Shown here: one piece after another, positions 28,118-36,788 of the stretch
Layout: each line of letters begins with the position of its first letter
Position numbering within the stretch: position 1 is the stretch's first letter
Assembly: GCA_049840935.1 (NCBI GenBank)
Contig: JASGJA010000001.1
Coordinates: 62,001-126,000 of the forward strand
Origin: Mesorhizobium_G sp049840935
GTDB taxonomy: Bacteria > Pseudomonadota > Alphaproteobacteria > Rhizobiales > Rhizobiaceae
Reading direction: 5' to 3'
DNA: 64,000 bases
Program-made: the position numbers and the translations under genes
Notes under the pieces: model-generated
Told to the model about the DNA's origin: nothing
What the model saw: the letters and a program-made list of their open reading frames with translations, nothing else
Databases searched by the model: none

Positions 28118-29014
28118 TTACCACTCCGCACCGATCTGGGTCCGCGCAGCGGCGAGCTTGCGGAAGAAGTAGACAGTAAACAGGATCGACAGAAGGATCG
28201 AGAAATAGGCCATGGCGTTGGCCACGCCCATGCGCGCATCGCTGTAGCCAGTGCGTGCTACGAGCGTCCAGATCAGTTCGGTGCGCCCGGCAGGGCCGCC
28301 GTCGGTCATGATCTTCACGATGTCATAGGCGCGCGCCACATCAAGCGAGCGGATTGTCATCGCGATATAGGCAAACGGCATCAGGAACGGCCAGGTCACA
28401 TAGCGGAAGGTCTGCCACGGCGTGCAGCCGTCGACCCGCGCCGCTTCGACGGGCTCACGCGGCATGGCCAGCAGTCCCGCCAGAATTAGGATCGCGAACA
28501 CCGAGGTGGAAGACCAGATTTCAGCGGTTAAAATCGCGATGAACGCCAACGTCCCGTCGATCAACCACGGGATTGCGCTGTTGGTGATTCCCAGCGCCTG
28601 CAAGGCGTTGTTCACCAGGCCGATATTGTCATTGAACATGAACTTGAACTGGAAGCCGACGAGGATCGGAGAAAACATCATCGGAAACATCATGATGGTG
28701 CGCAGGATGCGCTGACCGCGCGATGCCTTTTCGACCAGCAGGGCAAGGCCCAACCCCAGCAGCATTTCGAGATTGAGCGCGATGGTCAGCAGCAACACTG
28801 TGCGTCCAAACGCGACCCAGAAATTCCAGTCCGACAGAATGTTTACGTAATTGCGCAGTCCGATGAAGACGAAGAACGACTCCGGCTTTGTCAGCCGGAA
28901 AGGCGTAAAGCTGGAATAGAATGACAGTAGCAACGGCACGATCACGACTGCGGCCAGCACAATGAAGGACGGCAACAGAAGCAGAAACGGCGATGAGAGT
29001 TTCCAGTTTTTCAT
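28118..29014 (-). CDS. sugar ABC importer permease (MalF/UgpA-like)
   Basis: 298 residues, six membrane helices. N-terminal LLLLPSFIVLAAVVIVPLLLSFYSSFT and EAA motif EAARVDGCTPWQTFRYVTWPFLMPFA identify the CUT1 family first permease. It is the first gene after the large palindrome that separates it from the binding-protein gene, an arrangement often linked to higher output of the binding protein than of the permeases. Confidence 0.91.
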   Translation of the reverse strand: MKNWKLSSPFLLLLPSFIVLAAVVIVPLLLSFYSSFTPFRLTKPESFFVFIGLRNYVNILSDWNFWVAFGRTVLLLTIALNLEMLLGLGLALLVEKASRGQRILRTIMMFPMMFSPILVGFQFKFMFNDNIGLVNNALQALGITNSAIPWLIDGTLAFIAILTAEIWSSTSVFAILILAGLLAMPREPVEAARVDGCTPWQTFRYVTWPFLMPFAYIAMTIRSLDVARAYDIVKIMTDGGPAGRTELIWTLVARTGYSDARMGVANAMAYFSILLSILFTVYFFRKLAAARTQIGAEW

Positions 29015-29040
29015 CTCGGTCTTTGTGTCGGAGGGAAATA

Positions 29041-29197
29041 CCCCCTCATCCGGCTGCCGCCACCTTCTCCCTCAAGGGGAGAAGGCGGATGTCTTCAACG
29101 CCTCGCCAATCCGGCCACGTTGATAATTTTCGCCAATGCGCTTCAAATTCGTCCTTCTCCCCTTGAGGGAGAAGGTGCCGACAGGCGGATGAGGGGT
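29041..29197. repeat. imperfect palindromic element between binding-protein and permease genes
   Basis: Arms of about 45 bases at 29041-29085 and 29153-29197 are inverted copies with a few mismatches. Each contains CCTTCTCC...GGAGAAGG as an inner dyad. The CCCTCATCC...CACCTTCTCCC sequence is a familiar alphaproteobacterial intergenic repeat. A 67-base loop separates the arms. It occupies most of the 210-base gap between two genes of one ABC importer and would fold into a long stable RNA hairpin at the 3' end of the binding-protein message. Confidence 0.92.
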
Positions 29198-29224
29198 AGC
29201 AGCATAGCCGCTACCCACTCTCAG

Positions 29225-30541
29225 TTACAGCTTGCCTGCGTCTTGCAGGATCTGCGTCGCCTTTTCAGCGGCGGTGTCGAGCGCCTGCTTCGACGTCTTG
29301 TCGCCAAGAATCGCAGCCTGCAGTTCAGGATAAACCGCGTTGGAGATTTCGATCCATTCTGCCGTTTGCGGAACTGGGAAAGCGTTCTGTGCGGCTTCCT
29401 GGAAAGCCTTCAGCACTTCCGTCTTGTACGCATCGCCCTTGGCCTGCTCGATGTCCCATTCCCAAACTGCGGTGCGGGTCGGCAGCGGGCCAGCTGCGGC
29501 TTCTAGCTTCTGGCTGTCTTCGTTCGTCAGCCACCAGACCAACGAAGCCGCAGCTTCCTTATTGGCGCAGTTTTCCGTCACGGAGAAGCCGTGATGGCCC
29601 GACCATCCAGTGCGCTTGCCCGAAGAGCCCTTTGGCTGAACTTTGACGCCGACATTGCCTGCGACCTTCGACGACTTTGGATCGTTGAAGAATCCAGCCC
29701 AACCCGGCCAGTCGAGGTTGAGCGCGATAGTGCCAGAGGCAAAGCCCTGACCGAGATCATCCCAAAGATAGTTGGTGGTGCCCGCCGGAACGGCCTTTGC
29801 CTTGTAAAGGTTCACGAACCAATCAAGGGCGCGTACGCCAGCATCCGAGTTAAATGCGGGCTTGCCATCCTTGTCGAGATACTCACCGCCCTCGGCAATC
29901 ACCATCTCATAGAAGCGGCCATTGATCGCTTCTTCCTTGCCCGCGAATTGAGTGCCATAGAAATCGGGAGCCGCGGTAAAGAACTCGGCTTGGCGCGTTA
30001 CTTCTTCCCAAGTGTCTGGCGGAACGAGGTCTTCGCCATACTTTTCTTTGTAAGCCTTCTTCTTGGCTTCATCGTTATAGAGGCTCTTCTGATAATACAG
30101 CGCCGATACGTCGAACTGCGCTCGCGGCAACATCACCAGCTTACTGTCAATCGTCGAAGCTTGAATGTTCGCTGGCACGAACGCGTCAATCTCCGACTTC
30201 GGCAGTAACACGGAGAGGTCGGTGTAAATGCCCGGATACTGCGGCGCGAATGAAGAGTGGTTCGAGCCAACGCACCAGTTCACCGAGCCGGATGCGATGT
30301 CCGACTTGATTTCCTTGTCCAACTCGAAGTGGTTCTTTTTGGAAAGGACGTTGACCCTTGCGCCGGTCGCCTTTTCCCAGTCAGCGATGCGCGCGTAAAG
30401 CGCTTCATACTGCTGACCGCCGATCAACTTGGCGTCAATAGTGACACCTTCAAACTTTCCCGGCAGATCCTGCGCCTGCGCGCCGCCCGCCAATGCCAAA
30501 ATGCATACGCCGGCCGCAAGGCCCGCCAACAAGTCTCTCAT
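29225..30541 (-). CDS. sugar ABC importer substrate-binding protein
   Basis: 438 residues with a clear Sec signal (MRDLLAGLAAGVCILALAGGAQAQ, cleavage after AQA). The mature protein is an SBP_bac_1-type sugar binder (TDLSVLLPKSEIDAFVP, TWEEVTRQAEFF, WGYSVTEN-like region). Strong ribosome-binding site GGGAGGA before ATG 30541. It is the first gene of the minus-strand fucose-type operon. Substrate presumed to be L-fucose or a related deoxy-sugar or its acid from the downstream enzymes; not shown directly. Confidence 0.9.
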   Translation of the reverse strand: MRDLLAGLAAGVCILALAGGAQAQDLPGKFEGVTIDAKLIGGQQYEALYARIADWEKATGARVNVLSKKNHFELDKEIKSDIASGSVNWCVGSNHSSFAPQYPGIYTDLSVLLPKSEIDAFVPANIQASTIDSKLVMLPRAQFDVSALYYQKSLYNDEAKKKAYKEKYGEDLVPPDTWEEVTRQAEFFTAAPDFYGTQFAGKEEAINGRFYEMVIAEGGEYLDKDGKPAFNSDAGVRALDWFVNLYKAKAVPAGTTNYLWDDLGQGFASGTIALNLDWPGWAGFFNDPKSSKVAGNVGVKVQPKGSSGKRTGWSGHHGFSVTENCANKEAAASLVWWLTNEDSQKLEAAAGPLPTRTAVWEWDIEQAKGDAYKTEVLKAFQEAAQNAFPVPQTAEWIEISNAVYPELQAAILGDKTSKQALDTAAEKATQILQDAGKL

Positions 30542-30729
30542 CTGTTCCTCCCGTTTTGCCGGTTCAGGACCGTCAAGTGATCGAAGCCGTCATTGACAGA
30601 AGCCTCATTCATATACAAAGATTATTTTTACAGGTTGGTCAAGAATAAAAGTTCTGCACGGTTGATCCTTCCCTTCTTTGCAGCTTTCTGCATATGTAAG
30701 GGAACGCATTCACTGGAGAAGAGAATAAA
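30542..30729. promoter_or_regulatory. divergent control region of the sugar locus
   Basis: The 188 bases separate the importer operon (-) from the IclR gene (+), so both promoters and any IclR operator must be here. It is much more AT-rich than its surroundings around 30598-30655. I could not assign a single convincing operator. GGAGAAGAG before 30730 is the IclR ribosome-binding site. Confidence 0.5.
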
Positions 30730-31515
30730 GTGGAGGAAAACGAAGACCGCTACCGCGCGCCCGCGCTGGACAAAGGGCTCGACATTCTTGAACTGCTGTC
30801 GAGCGTCGATGGTGGACTCACGCAGGCGGAAATTTCGAAGAAGCTGGGTCGCAGTCCGAACGAATTTTATCGGATGCTCGACCGGCTCGTGCGCCGTGGC
30901 TATGTCACACGGCTTGACGGTGATCGCTTTTCACTGACGCTGAAGCTCTTTGGCCTAGGGCAATTGCATGCGCCGGTGCGCAGGCTTGTTTCCTTCGCCA
31001 CCCCGATCATGCGCGAGCTTGCCGAGGTCACGCGGCAGGCCAATCAGCTTGTCGTTTTTGATCGTGGCGCGGCGGTGGTTATCGCCCAGCAGGAAGCCCC
31101 CGGTTATTGGGGCATTTCAATTCGCGTCGGCTCCCATATCAGCCTGTTTGACACCGGGTCTGGCCACGTCTTGCTTGCGTTCCGCGACAACGAAGAGCGG
31201 CGCATGATGATTGCCGAACATTTGCGCAGCACTGACACGCCAGATCAGCCCAAAGAATTCTTCGAGCGCTTGGATCAGGTTCGCGATCGTGGCTACGAGA
31301 TGATGGCGTCCATGCAGACGGCAGGCGTCTATAATCTCTCCGGTCCTGTTCTCGCGCCAGATGGTCAGGCCATTGCAGCGCTGACAATTCCTTACATAAC
31401 GGTCATCAGCCAGCCGCCCGCACCTGATATCACACGTACAATCGAACTGCTTCTAGGCGCCGTTCAGCGACTGTCGGAACTGGCAGGGCACGGCATGGGG
31501 GAAGTAAGCGAATGA
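30730..31515 (+). CDS. IclR-family transcriptional regulator
   Basis: 261 residues from GTG 30730, supported by GGAGAAGAG upstream. N-terminal winged helix (ALDKGLDILELLSSVDGGLTQAEISKKLGRSPNEFYRMLDRLVRRGYV, about residues 11-58), then the IclR effector domain (LVVFDRGAAVVIAQQE, GSGHVLLAF, GVYNLSGPVLAPDG). IclR proteins sense small acids or sugars; divergent placement against the importer operon implies it controls uptake and catabolism. Its stop overlaps the amidohydrolase start (ATGA). Confidence 0.9.
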   Translation: MEENEDRYRAPALDKGLDILELLSSVDGGLTQAEISKKLGRSPNEFYRMLDRLVRRGYVTRLDGDRFSLTLKLFGLGQLHAPVRRLVSFATPIMRELAEVTRQANQLVVFDRGAAVVIAQQEAPGYWGISIRVGSHISLFDTGSGHVLLAFRDNEERRMMIAEHLRSTDTPDQPKEFFERLDQVRDRGYEMMASMQTAGVYNLSGPVLAPDGQAIAALTIPYITVISQPPAPDITRTIELLLGAVQRLSELAGHGMGEVSE

Positions 31516-32348
31516 TTATCGACACCCATTTGCATCTCATCGACCAATCGGCACTGCATTATCCGTGGCTGTCCGGAGTCCCGGCCCTCAACCGTGATTT
31601 CCTCTATGCGGAATATGCTCAACAGGCATTGCGGGCGGGCATTTCAGGCGCGTTGCACATGGAGGTCGATGTTGAACCCTCGGATATCGACGCTGAAATC
31701 GGCTATGTCGAAAAGCTGTCGAAGACCTCAGGGAATCTTTTGCGTGGTGCAATCGCTGCCTGTCGACCCGAAGATGCTGCCTTCGCAGACTTTTTGGAAC
31801 GCCAGCGCCAGAATCCTTTTGTTAAAGGCTTTCGCCGTGTCTTGCATGTAGAGCCGGATGCATTGTCCGAAAGCACATTGTTCCGCGAAAACATCAGGCG
31901 CATGCAAGGTACCGGGTTGACGTTCGATCTCTGTGTGCTCCCGCGCCAGATTCCGCAGGCAATAGCGCTAGCCGACAATGCGCCCGGCGTTCAGTTCATT
32001 CTCGACCATTGCGGTGTGCCGGACATCAAAGGCAATGCGGATCACCCTTGGCACGAGCACATGGCTGAAATCGCCAGACGTCCTAATGTGGCTGCAAAGA
32101 TTTCCGGCGTGGTTGCTTACGCGGATTCCGAAAGCTGGACGGTTGAAACATTGCGTCCATACGTTGAACACACAATCAAGAGCTTTGGATGGGACCGTCT
32201 GGTCTGGGGCAGTGATTGGCCTGTCTGCACGCTCGGAGGGGGGCTATCGCAGTGGGTCGCGGCGACACACGCCCTGCTGTCAGGCTGTTCTGAAGACGAA
32301 CGCACCGCGCTACTTTCTGGCAACGCGAAGCGTATCTGGAAACTCTAA
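31512..32348 (+). CDS. amidohydrolase-family lactonase (probable L-fuconolactone hydrolase)
   Basis: 278 residues, amidohydrolase 2 family (COG3618 type). Metal ligands of the barrel: the N-terminal HLHL in IDTHLHLIDQ, a central His in FILDHCGVPD, and the late Asp in VWGSDWPVC. Known members open L-fucono-1,5-lactone or similar sugar lactones, which supplies L-fuconate to FucD. Translationally coupled to the IclR gene, and apart from the rest of the pathway genes, which are on the other strand. Its stop overlaps the stop of the next minus-strand gene. Confidence 0.84.
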   Translation: MIIDTHLHLIDQSALHYPWLSGVPALNRDFLYAEYAQQALRAGISGALHMEVDVEPSDIDAEIGYVEKLSKTSGNLLRGAIAACRPEDAAFADFLERQRQNPFVKGFRRVLHVEPDALSESTLFRENIRRMQGTGLTFDLCVLPRQIPQAIALADNAPGVQFILDHCGVPDIKGNADHPWHEHMAEIARRPNVAAKISGVVAYADSESWTVETLRPYVEHTIKSFGWDRLVWGSDWPVCTLGGGLSQWVAATHALLSGCSEDERTALLSGNAKRIWKL

Positions 32349-33470
32349 AAGCTTGCGCGAAACAGCCGGTTTAAATCGGAAATGACATCGCGAGCAGCGC
32401 GCTTTGCCAGTAGCCCATCGTTGATGCAATCGGATGCGGCTTGCTGGAAACCCATATACCCATTGTGACGCGGACGAACCCAAGCGCCTTCAAGCGTCGT
32501 TCTTGTGCCCCGATAGAAATCGCCTACCGCCGCGTTCACTGCGTTGTCTTCCCACGCTTTTGCATGACCCGGCTGACCACCGGATTGCGCATAGATCGAT
32601 TTCTGCACATCACCGCTTGCTATAAAATAAGCGAAGTCGATTGCTGCCTGTTTTGCCACGCCAAACGCGGAAACAGCAATACCTGTCCCGCCGAGGGCTG
32701 ATCCTGTCGGCCCGCTTTTGCCCGCCACAGGAATGTCGGCAAACCGCAACCTGTTCGGGCGAAAACCTTCAAGCGCATAGCTCACATATCCATAGATAAG
32801 CGGTGAGCAGGCAATCTCAGACCCTTCCGCTGCCATCTGCTCCGAAACGGCAATGGGGTCCATTTCGAAACAGGACTGGATCGACCAAAGCGGCAATTTC
32901 GCGGATCATTTCAAATACGCGAGCGCCTGCCTCCAGCGCGATCAGATCGCCTTCAATAGCGCATGGCGTCCCAAGATTTGCGGCCAAGGTGTAGAACGTC
33001 ATTAAGCAGTGCGGTGGTCGCAACGGCAAAAGCACTTGGCCTTGTTTCGCAAGGTCAAGCACATCATCCCAATGCTGAGGCGCGGCTTCTATAAGATCGG
33101 GCCGAAAGGCTTGAACCTGCGCCGCGGCATCAATCGGAAATGCCCATTGGCGACCCTGCCAATTGTAGCTCGGATAAGATTGTCCAACGCTGCCGCGTGA
33201 CAAAGCATCCCGCTCAGCTTCCCTGCCAACAACGTCCAGCGGTTCGAGACAGCCTTCAGCGGTAATCTGGCCGACATGCGGGTGATCGATGACGATCAGA
33301 TCATATGCTCGCGCAAGCTCTTCCACCGGAAAAGATTCAAAATCCTGAAGCGAGCGCTTGTCCCAATCTACGCCGATGCCAGACATCTCGGTCCATGCGG
33401 CGCTGCACCCGATCATGGGGTCGTAGCCGCGCGGATGGCTCCACGTCATGCCCTTCAAGCGAACATTCAC
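32345..33470 (-). pseudogene. ABC binding-protein-like protein without signal peptide (frame broken by one extra base)
   Basis: 374 residues after removing one base from the AAA at 32868-32870, which restores LVDPVLFEMDPIAVSEQ. The fold resembles extracellular solute-binding protein family 1 (YDLIVIDHPHVGQI, WAFPIDAAAQVQAFRPDLI, YGYVSYALEGF, GGTGIAVS). GTG at 33470 overlaps the CoA-transferase stop (GTGA). The N-terminus, MNVRLKGMTWSHPRGYDP, has no hydrophobic stretch, and the sequence upstream is the CoA-transferase gene, so no signal peptide can be hidden there. No permease or ATPase accompanies it. It probably acts in the cytoplasm, possibly as a ligand-binding partner. Confidence 0.83.
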
Positions 33471-34663
33471 AGTGCGAATTCCTTGCGGATTGCCTCGCTC
33501 TGTTCGCCAACGCGCGGCGCGGCGCGGACCACGCGTGGCCGCACGCCATTTATCCGCAACGGCACGCGCGTCGTATTGATAGAGACATTGTCTTCGCGCT
33601 CGACTGTCTGGAGCATATCGAGAATGGAGAACCCATCGCTGGCGATCAATTCCTTCCAGTTCAACACTTTCGCGCACCAGATATCGGCAGGTTCAAGAAC
33701 AGCGAGCCATTCGTCGATGTTCTTGGTCGCAACGCGCTTTGCGATGATTTGCTTGATGTCATCACGCTTGCCAAACCAGCTCGCAGGTTTGTCGGAATAT
33801 GGCGCGAGTTCTGCCTGCAAGCCGAGCAACTCGGCCAGTTTCGGAATCGGCGTCATCGCAATTGCCAGAAATCCATCCTTGGCCGGATAAACGCCATAGG
33901 GTGCAGAAAGATAGGCATGCGCGCTGCGGAAATTGGAACGTTTGGGAAGTCGCCCGCCGTCGTTCAAATACGTGGTCAGTACTTCAAACTGGAAGTCGAC
34001 CAGTGCTTCCAACAAGCTCGTTTCGACATGACTGCCTTTGCCGGTCACACCGCGTTTCACCAGCGCCGCCAATATGCCCTGACATGCCGCAGCGCCCGCG
34101 AGCATATCCGCCACCGCCAGACCGAACGGCACTGGCCCCTGTTCCTCGTCGCCATTTAGCCACATCAAGCCAGAGCGCGATTGCGCCAGCAGGTCTTGTC
34201 CCGGGCGATCTACCCAAGGGCCCTCCTCACCGTAACCGCTGATAGAGGCATAAACGATGCGCGGATTGATCTGCTTCACCGCCTCATAGTCGAGCCCGAG
34301 CCGCCCAATGACGCCGGGTCGGAAATTCTGTATCAACACATCGGCCTGGCCGATCAGCTTCCGCAGCGCAGCCAGGTCGTCACCGTTCTTCAGGTCGATG
34401 GCGAGGCTCTCCTTGCCGCGATTGATTGCGTGAAACAATGTCGAGTCGCCGCCAATTTCCGTGTCGCTGAGGTAAAGCTTGCGCGAGAGATCCCCGCCGT
34501 CTGGCCGCTCGATCTTGATCACGCGAGCGCCAAGATCAAGCAGGCGCAAAGAACAGTAGGGACCAGAGAGAAATTGGCTCATATCCAGAACGACTATTCC
34601 ATTGAGCGGAAGATCATCGCGCGCCCCTTCGCCCGACGCGCCAATGGCTGCGGATAAATTCAT
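33467..34663 (-). CDS. CaiB/BaiF (class III) CoA-transferase
   Basis: 398 residues. N-terminal LNGIVVLDMSQFLSGPYCSLRLLDLGARVIKIERPDGGDLSR is diagnostic of class III CoA-transferases, and the catalytic Asp lies in WVDRPGQDLLAQSRSGLMWL. GRPHAYLSAPYGVYPAKDGFLAIA is the later conserved region in modified form. These enzymes move CoA between organic acids. Start at MNLSAAIG (34663) is fixed by GGAGGA eight bases upstream. It is translationally coupled to a binding-protein-like gene, and a DeoR regulator lies 140 bases upstream on the same strand. The acid substrate is unknown. Confidence 0.9.
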   Translation of the reverse strand: MNLSAAIGASGEGARDDLPLNGIVVLDMSQFLSGPYCSLRLLDLGARVIKIERPDGGDLSRKLYLSDTEIGGDSTLFHAINRGKESLAIDLKNGDDLAALRKLIGQADVLIQNFRPGVIGRLGLDYEAVKQINPRIVYASISGYGEEGPWVDRPGQDLLAQSRSGLMWLNGDEEQGPVPFGLAVADMLAGAAACQGILAALVKRGVTGKGSHVETSLLEALVDFQFEVLTTYLNDGGRLPKRSNFRSAHAYLSAPYGVYPAKDGFLAIAMTPIPKLAELLGLQAELAPYSDKPASWFGKRDDIKQIIAKRVATKNIDEWLAVLEPADIWCAKVLNWKELIASDGFSILDMLQTVEREDNVSINTTRVPLRINGVRPRVVRAAPRVGEQSEAIRKEFAL

Positions 34664-34803
34664 TCGATCCTCCTGTATTCTCTTGTGAATACATTTTTCA
34701 CATATGAGGCACGTCCGCAAGAGGCGATGGATATTGAGCGCGCGAAAGCACAGCCAGCATTTGCACCCTGGCCGTCACAACGGTCATTTAGTCGGACGAA
34801 GTT

Positions 34804-35607
34804 TTATTCTGGCGCTACTGTAAGTGTTGTGCCCGCTGTGTGTATGGCGGTTGCGATTTCACGGGGCGGTTGTCTGTCGGTGATGAGTTCGTCGAACCCA
34901 TCAAAGGCGCAAACCTGCACAAGTCCGTGTTTTCCGAACTTCGAGTAGTCGGTTACGACAGCAGTCCGCGCGCCTCGGGAAAGCACCATGCGCGCAAATT
35001 CAGCCTCTTCGAGATTGTAGTCCATCAGGCCAAGCCGGGAGTCGATAGCTCCGGCGGTTACGAAGGCGTGTGTCACACTGAAGTGCGAGACGAATTCATT
35101 GGCTGAAACGCCGAATGCTGCGCCATTGTCACTGCGCAATTCCCCGCCCGCCATATAGACCTTATTGCCGTTGACAGTCGCCAGAGTGCGGGCAATGTCG
35201 GATGAATTGGTGACGACCGTCAAACGACGATGGCCAAGCAATTCGCGCGCCAAATAGCTCGTCGTGGTGCCCGTATCGAGCATGATGGAATCCCCATCGC
35301 GAATGCTTGCAGCTGCGTGGCGCGCTATGGCTCGCTTTCCCTCGGCATTGTCGCGCATGCGTCGTTCGAACGGGGCTTCGCCGGTCAGGTTTGGTAGTCC
35401 GATTGCGCCGTGCATCTTCACGACGGCACCTTCGTCTGCCAGCGGCTTAACATCGCGTCTCACCGTTTCAAGCGAAACGCCGAGCCGCTCAGCCAGATTG
35501 GAAACGGTTATCGTCCCTTCAGCCTGTAGCAGTCTCATTATTTCGCCGTGACGCTTCGAGTAAATCACCGTCGTAGGTCCATTCTCTGAGGTATTTTGCG
35601 GCATCAT
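34804..35607 (-). CDS. DeoR-family transcriptional regulator
   Basis: 267 residues. N-terminal DeoR helix-turn-helix (RHGEIMRLLQAEGTITVSNLAERLGVSLETVRRDVKPLADEG, about residues 20-60) and C-terminal DeoRC sensor domain with SIMLDTGTTTSYLAREL, typical of proteins that bind phosphorylated sugars. Two consecutive ATG codons (35607, 35604) could start it. It is divergent from the betaine importer and upstream of the CoA-transferase pair on the same strand, so either could be its target. Confidence 0.88.
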   Translation of the reverse strand: MMPQNTSENGPTTVIYSKRHGEIMRLLQAEGTITVSNLAERLGVSLETVRRDVKPLADEGAVVKMHGAIGLPNLTGEAPFERRMRDNAEGKRAIARHAAASIRDGDSIMLDTGTTTSYLARELLGHRRLTVVTNSSDIARTLATVNGNKVYMAGGELRSDNGAAFGVSANEFVSHFSVTHAFVTAGAIDSRLGLMDYNLEEAEFARMVLSRGARTAVVTDYSKFGKHGLVQVCAFDGFDELITDRQPPREIATAIHTAGTTLTVAPE

Positions 35608-35736
35608 CACACAATTGAGAGGTATATTCAGTCAAAAAGCCATGAAATGCCACAAATTCTTGTTGACGGATTGTGCAGTCGCGGTAACACTCCAAGGATC
35701 AATAAAAATAAAAAATACCTGCCAGAGGAGAATCGC

Positions 35737-36702
35737 ATGAATCGGGCGAGGCGTTTTCTATTGGGTTGCACAAGCGGCCTGATGCTGTCGGTTGCGGTCG
35801 GCAGCGTTCCAGCCTTTTCGCAAGAATCCACGGATCCAATAAAATTAACTTTGCATGACTGGACCGGCCAGCTCATCACCACGCACATCATGGGCGAGGT
35901 GCTGAAGAAGGGCGGCTACAACGTTGATTACGTGCAGGCAGATTACCTGGCGCAGTTTGCCGGGCTCGAAACCGGCGACCTCGATGTGGCAATGGAGATG
36001 TGGGAAACCACGGGCCGCGACGCGATGGATGCGGCGACCGCCACCGGCAAGGTCGAAAACTTTGGCCCTACAGGCATGAAGGCCAAGGAAGAGTGGTGGT
36101 ATCCCGAATATATGAAAGAGAAGTGTCCCGGCCTTCCGAATTGGGAAGCTTTGAAGGACGAGAAATGCGCGGAAGCATTCTCGACGGCTGAAACGGCACC
36201 AAAGGGACGCTATCTTGGTGGGCCGGTAACTTGGGGCGGTTTCGACGATGAACGTGTGGAAGCGCTGGGACTGCCATTTGAGGTAGTCCATGCGGGTACG
36301 GATGCGGCGCTGTTTGCAGAGTTGGAATCCGCATATCAGCGCAAGGCGCCGATAATGCTCTGGATTTACGCGCCTCATTGGGCGCCTGCAAAGTACAAGG
36401 GCGAGTGGGTAGAGTTCCCGCAATATACCAAGGAATGCTACACCGATCCGGCTTGGGGATCGAATCCTGACGCGCTTTACGATTGCGGAAAGCCGTTTGG
36501 CGAAATCTGGAAAGTGGGTTGGGTTGGCGTAAAAGATAAGTGGCCGGGGGCATACAAGGCGATCAAGGCTTTCACCATCGATAATGATGAAATGGGCCAA
36601 ATGATCACCAAAGTCGATCTTGAGGGCAAATCGGTGGATGACGTTGTGGCCGAGTGGATGGGCCAGAACGAAGCGCGCTGGTCCGAATGGATCAAAAAGT
36701 AG
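35737..36702 (+). CDS. glycine-betaine/proline-type ABC substrate-binding protein
   Basis: 321 residues. Signal peptide MNRARRFLLGCTSGLMLSVAVGSVPAFSQ, then an OpuAC-like binding domain rich in Trp (LHDWTGQLITTHIMG, EMWETTG, EEWWYPEYM, YAPHWAPAKY), as expected for an aromatic cage that holds a quaternary ammonium group. Cys-containing loops (EKCPGLPNW, DEKCAEAF, KECYTDPAW, YDCGKPFG) suggest disulfides. Start at 35737 follows AGAGGAG. It heads the operon of ATPase, fused permease and demethylating dehydrogenases. Ligand probably betaine, choline or a related N-methylated compound. Confidence 0.88.
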   Translation: MNRARRFLLGCTSGLMLSVAVGSVPAFSQESTDPIKLTLHDWTGQLITTHIMGEVLKKGGYNVDYVQADYLAQFAGLETGDLDVAMEMWETTGRDAMDAATATGKVENFGPTGMKAKEEWWYPEYMKEKCPGLPNWEALKDEKCAEAFSTAETAPKGRYLGGPVTWGGFDDERVEALGLPFEVVHAGTDAALFAELESAYQRKAPIMLWIYAPHWAPAKYKGEWVEFPQYTKECYTDPAWGSNPDALYDCGKPFGEIWKVGWVGVKDKWPGAYKAIKAFTIDNDEMGQMITKVDLEGKSVDDVVAEWMGQNEARWSEWIKK

Positions 36703-36714
36703 GAGCTTGGGGGA

Positions 36715-36749
36715 GCCCGCCGCCGATAGGGGCTGTCGCTGCGGCGGGC
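36715..36749 (+). other. GC-rich hairpin between binding-protein and ATPase genes
   Basis: A perfect 9-bp stem GCCCGCCGC/GCGGCGGGC with a 17-base loop begins 12 bases after the binding-protein stop. There is no T run, so it is not a clean terminator. It probably protects the 3' end of the upstream message or causes partial termination, giving more binding protein than ATPase. Confidence 0.6.
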
Positions 36750-36788
36750 ACAGTTTAGGCGTGCCGAAGACTACAGACCGGATGAAGA

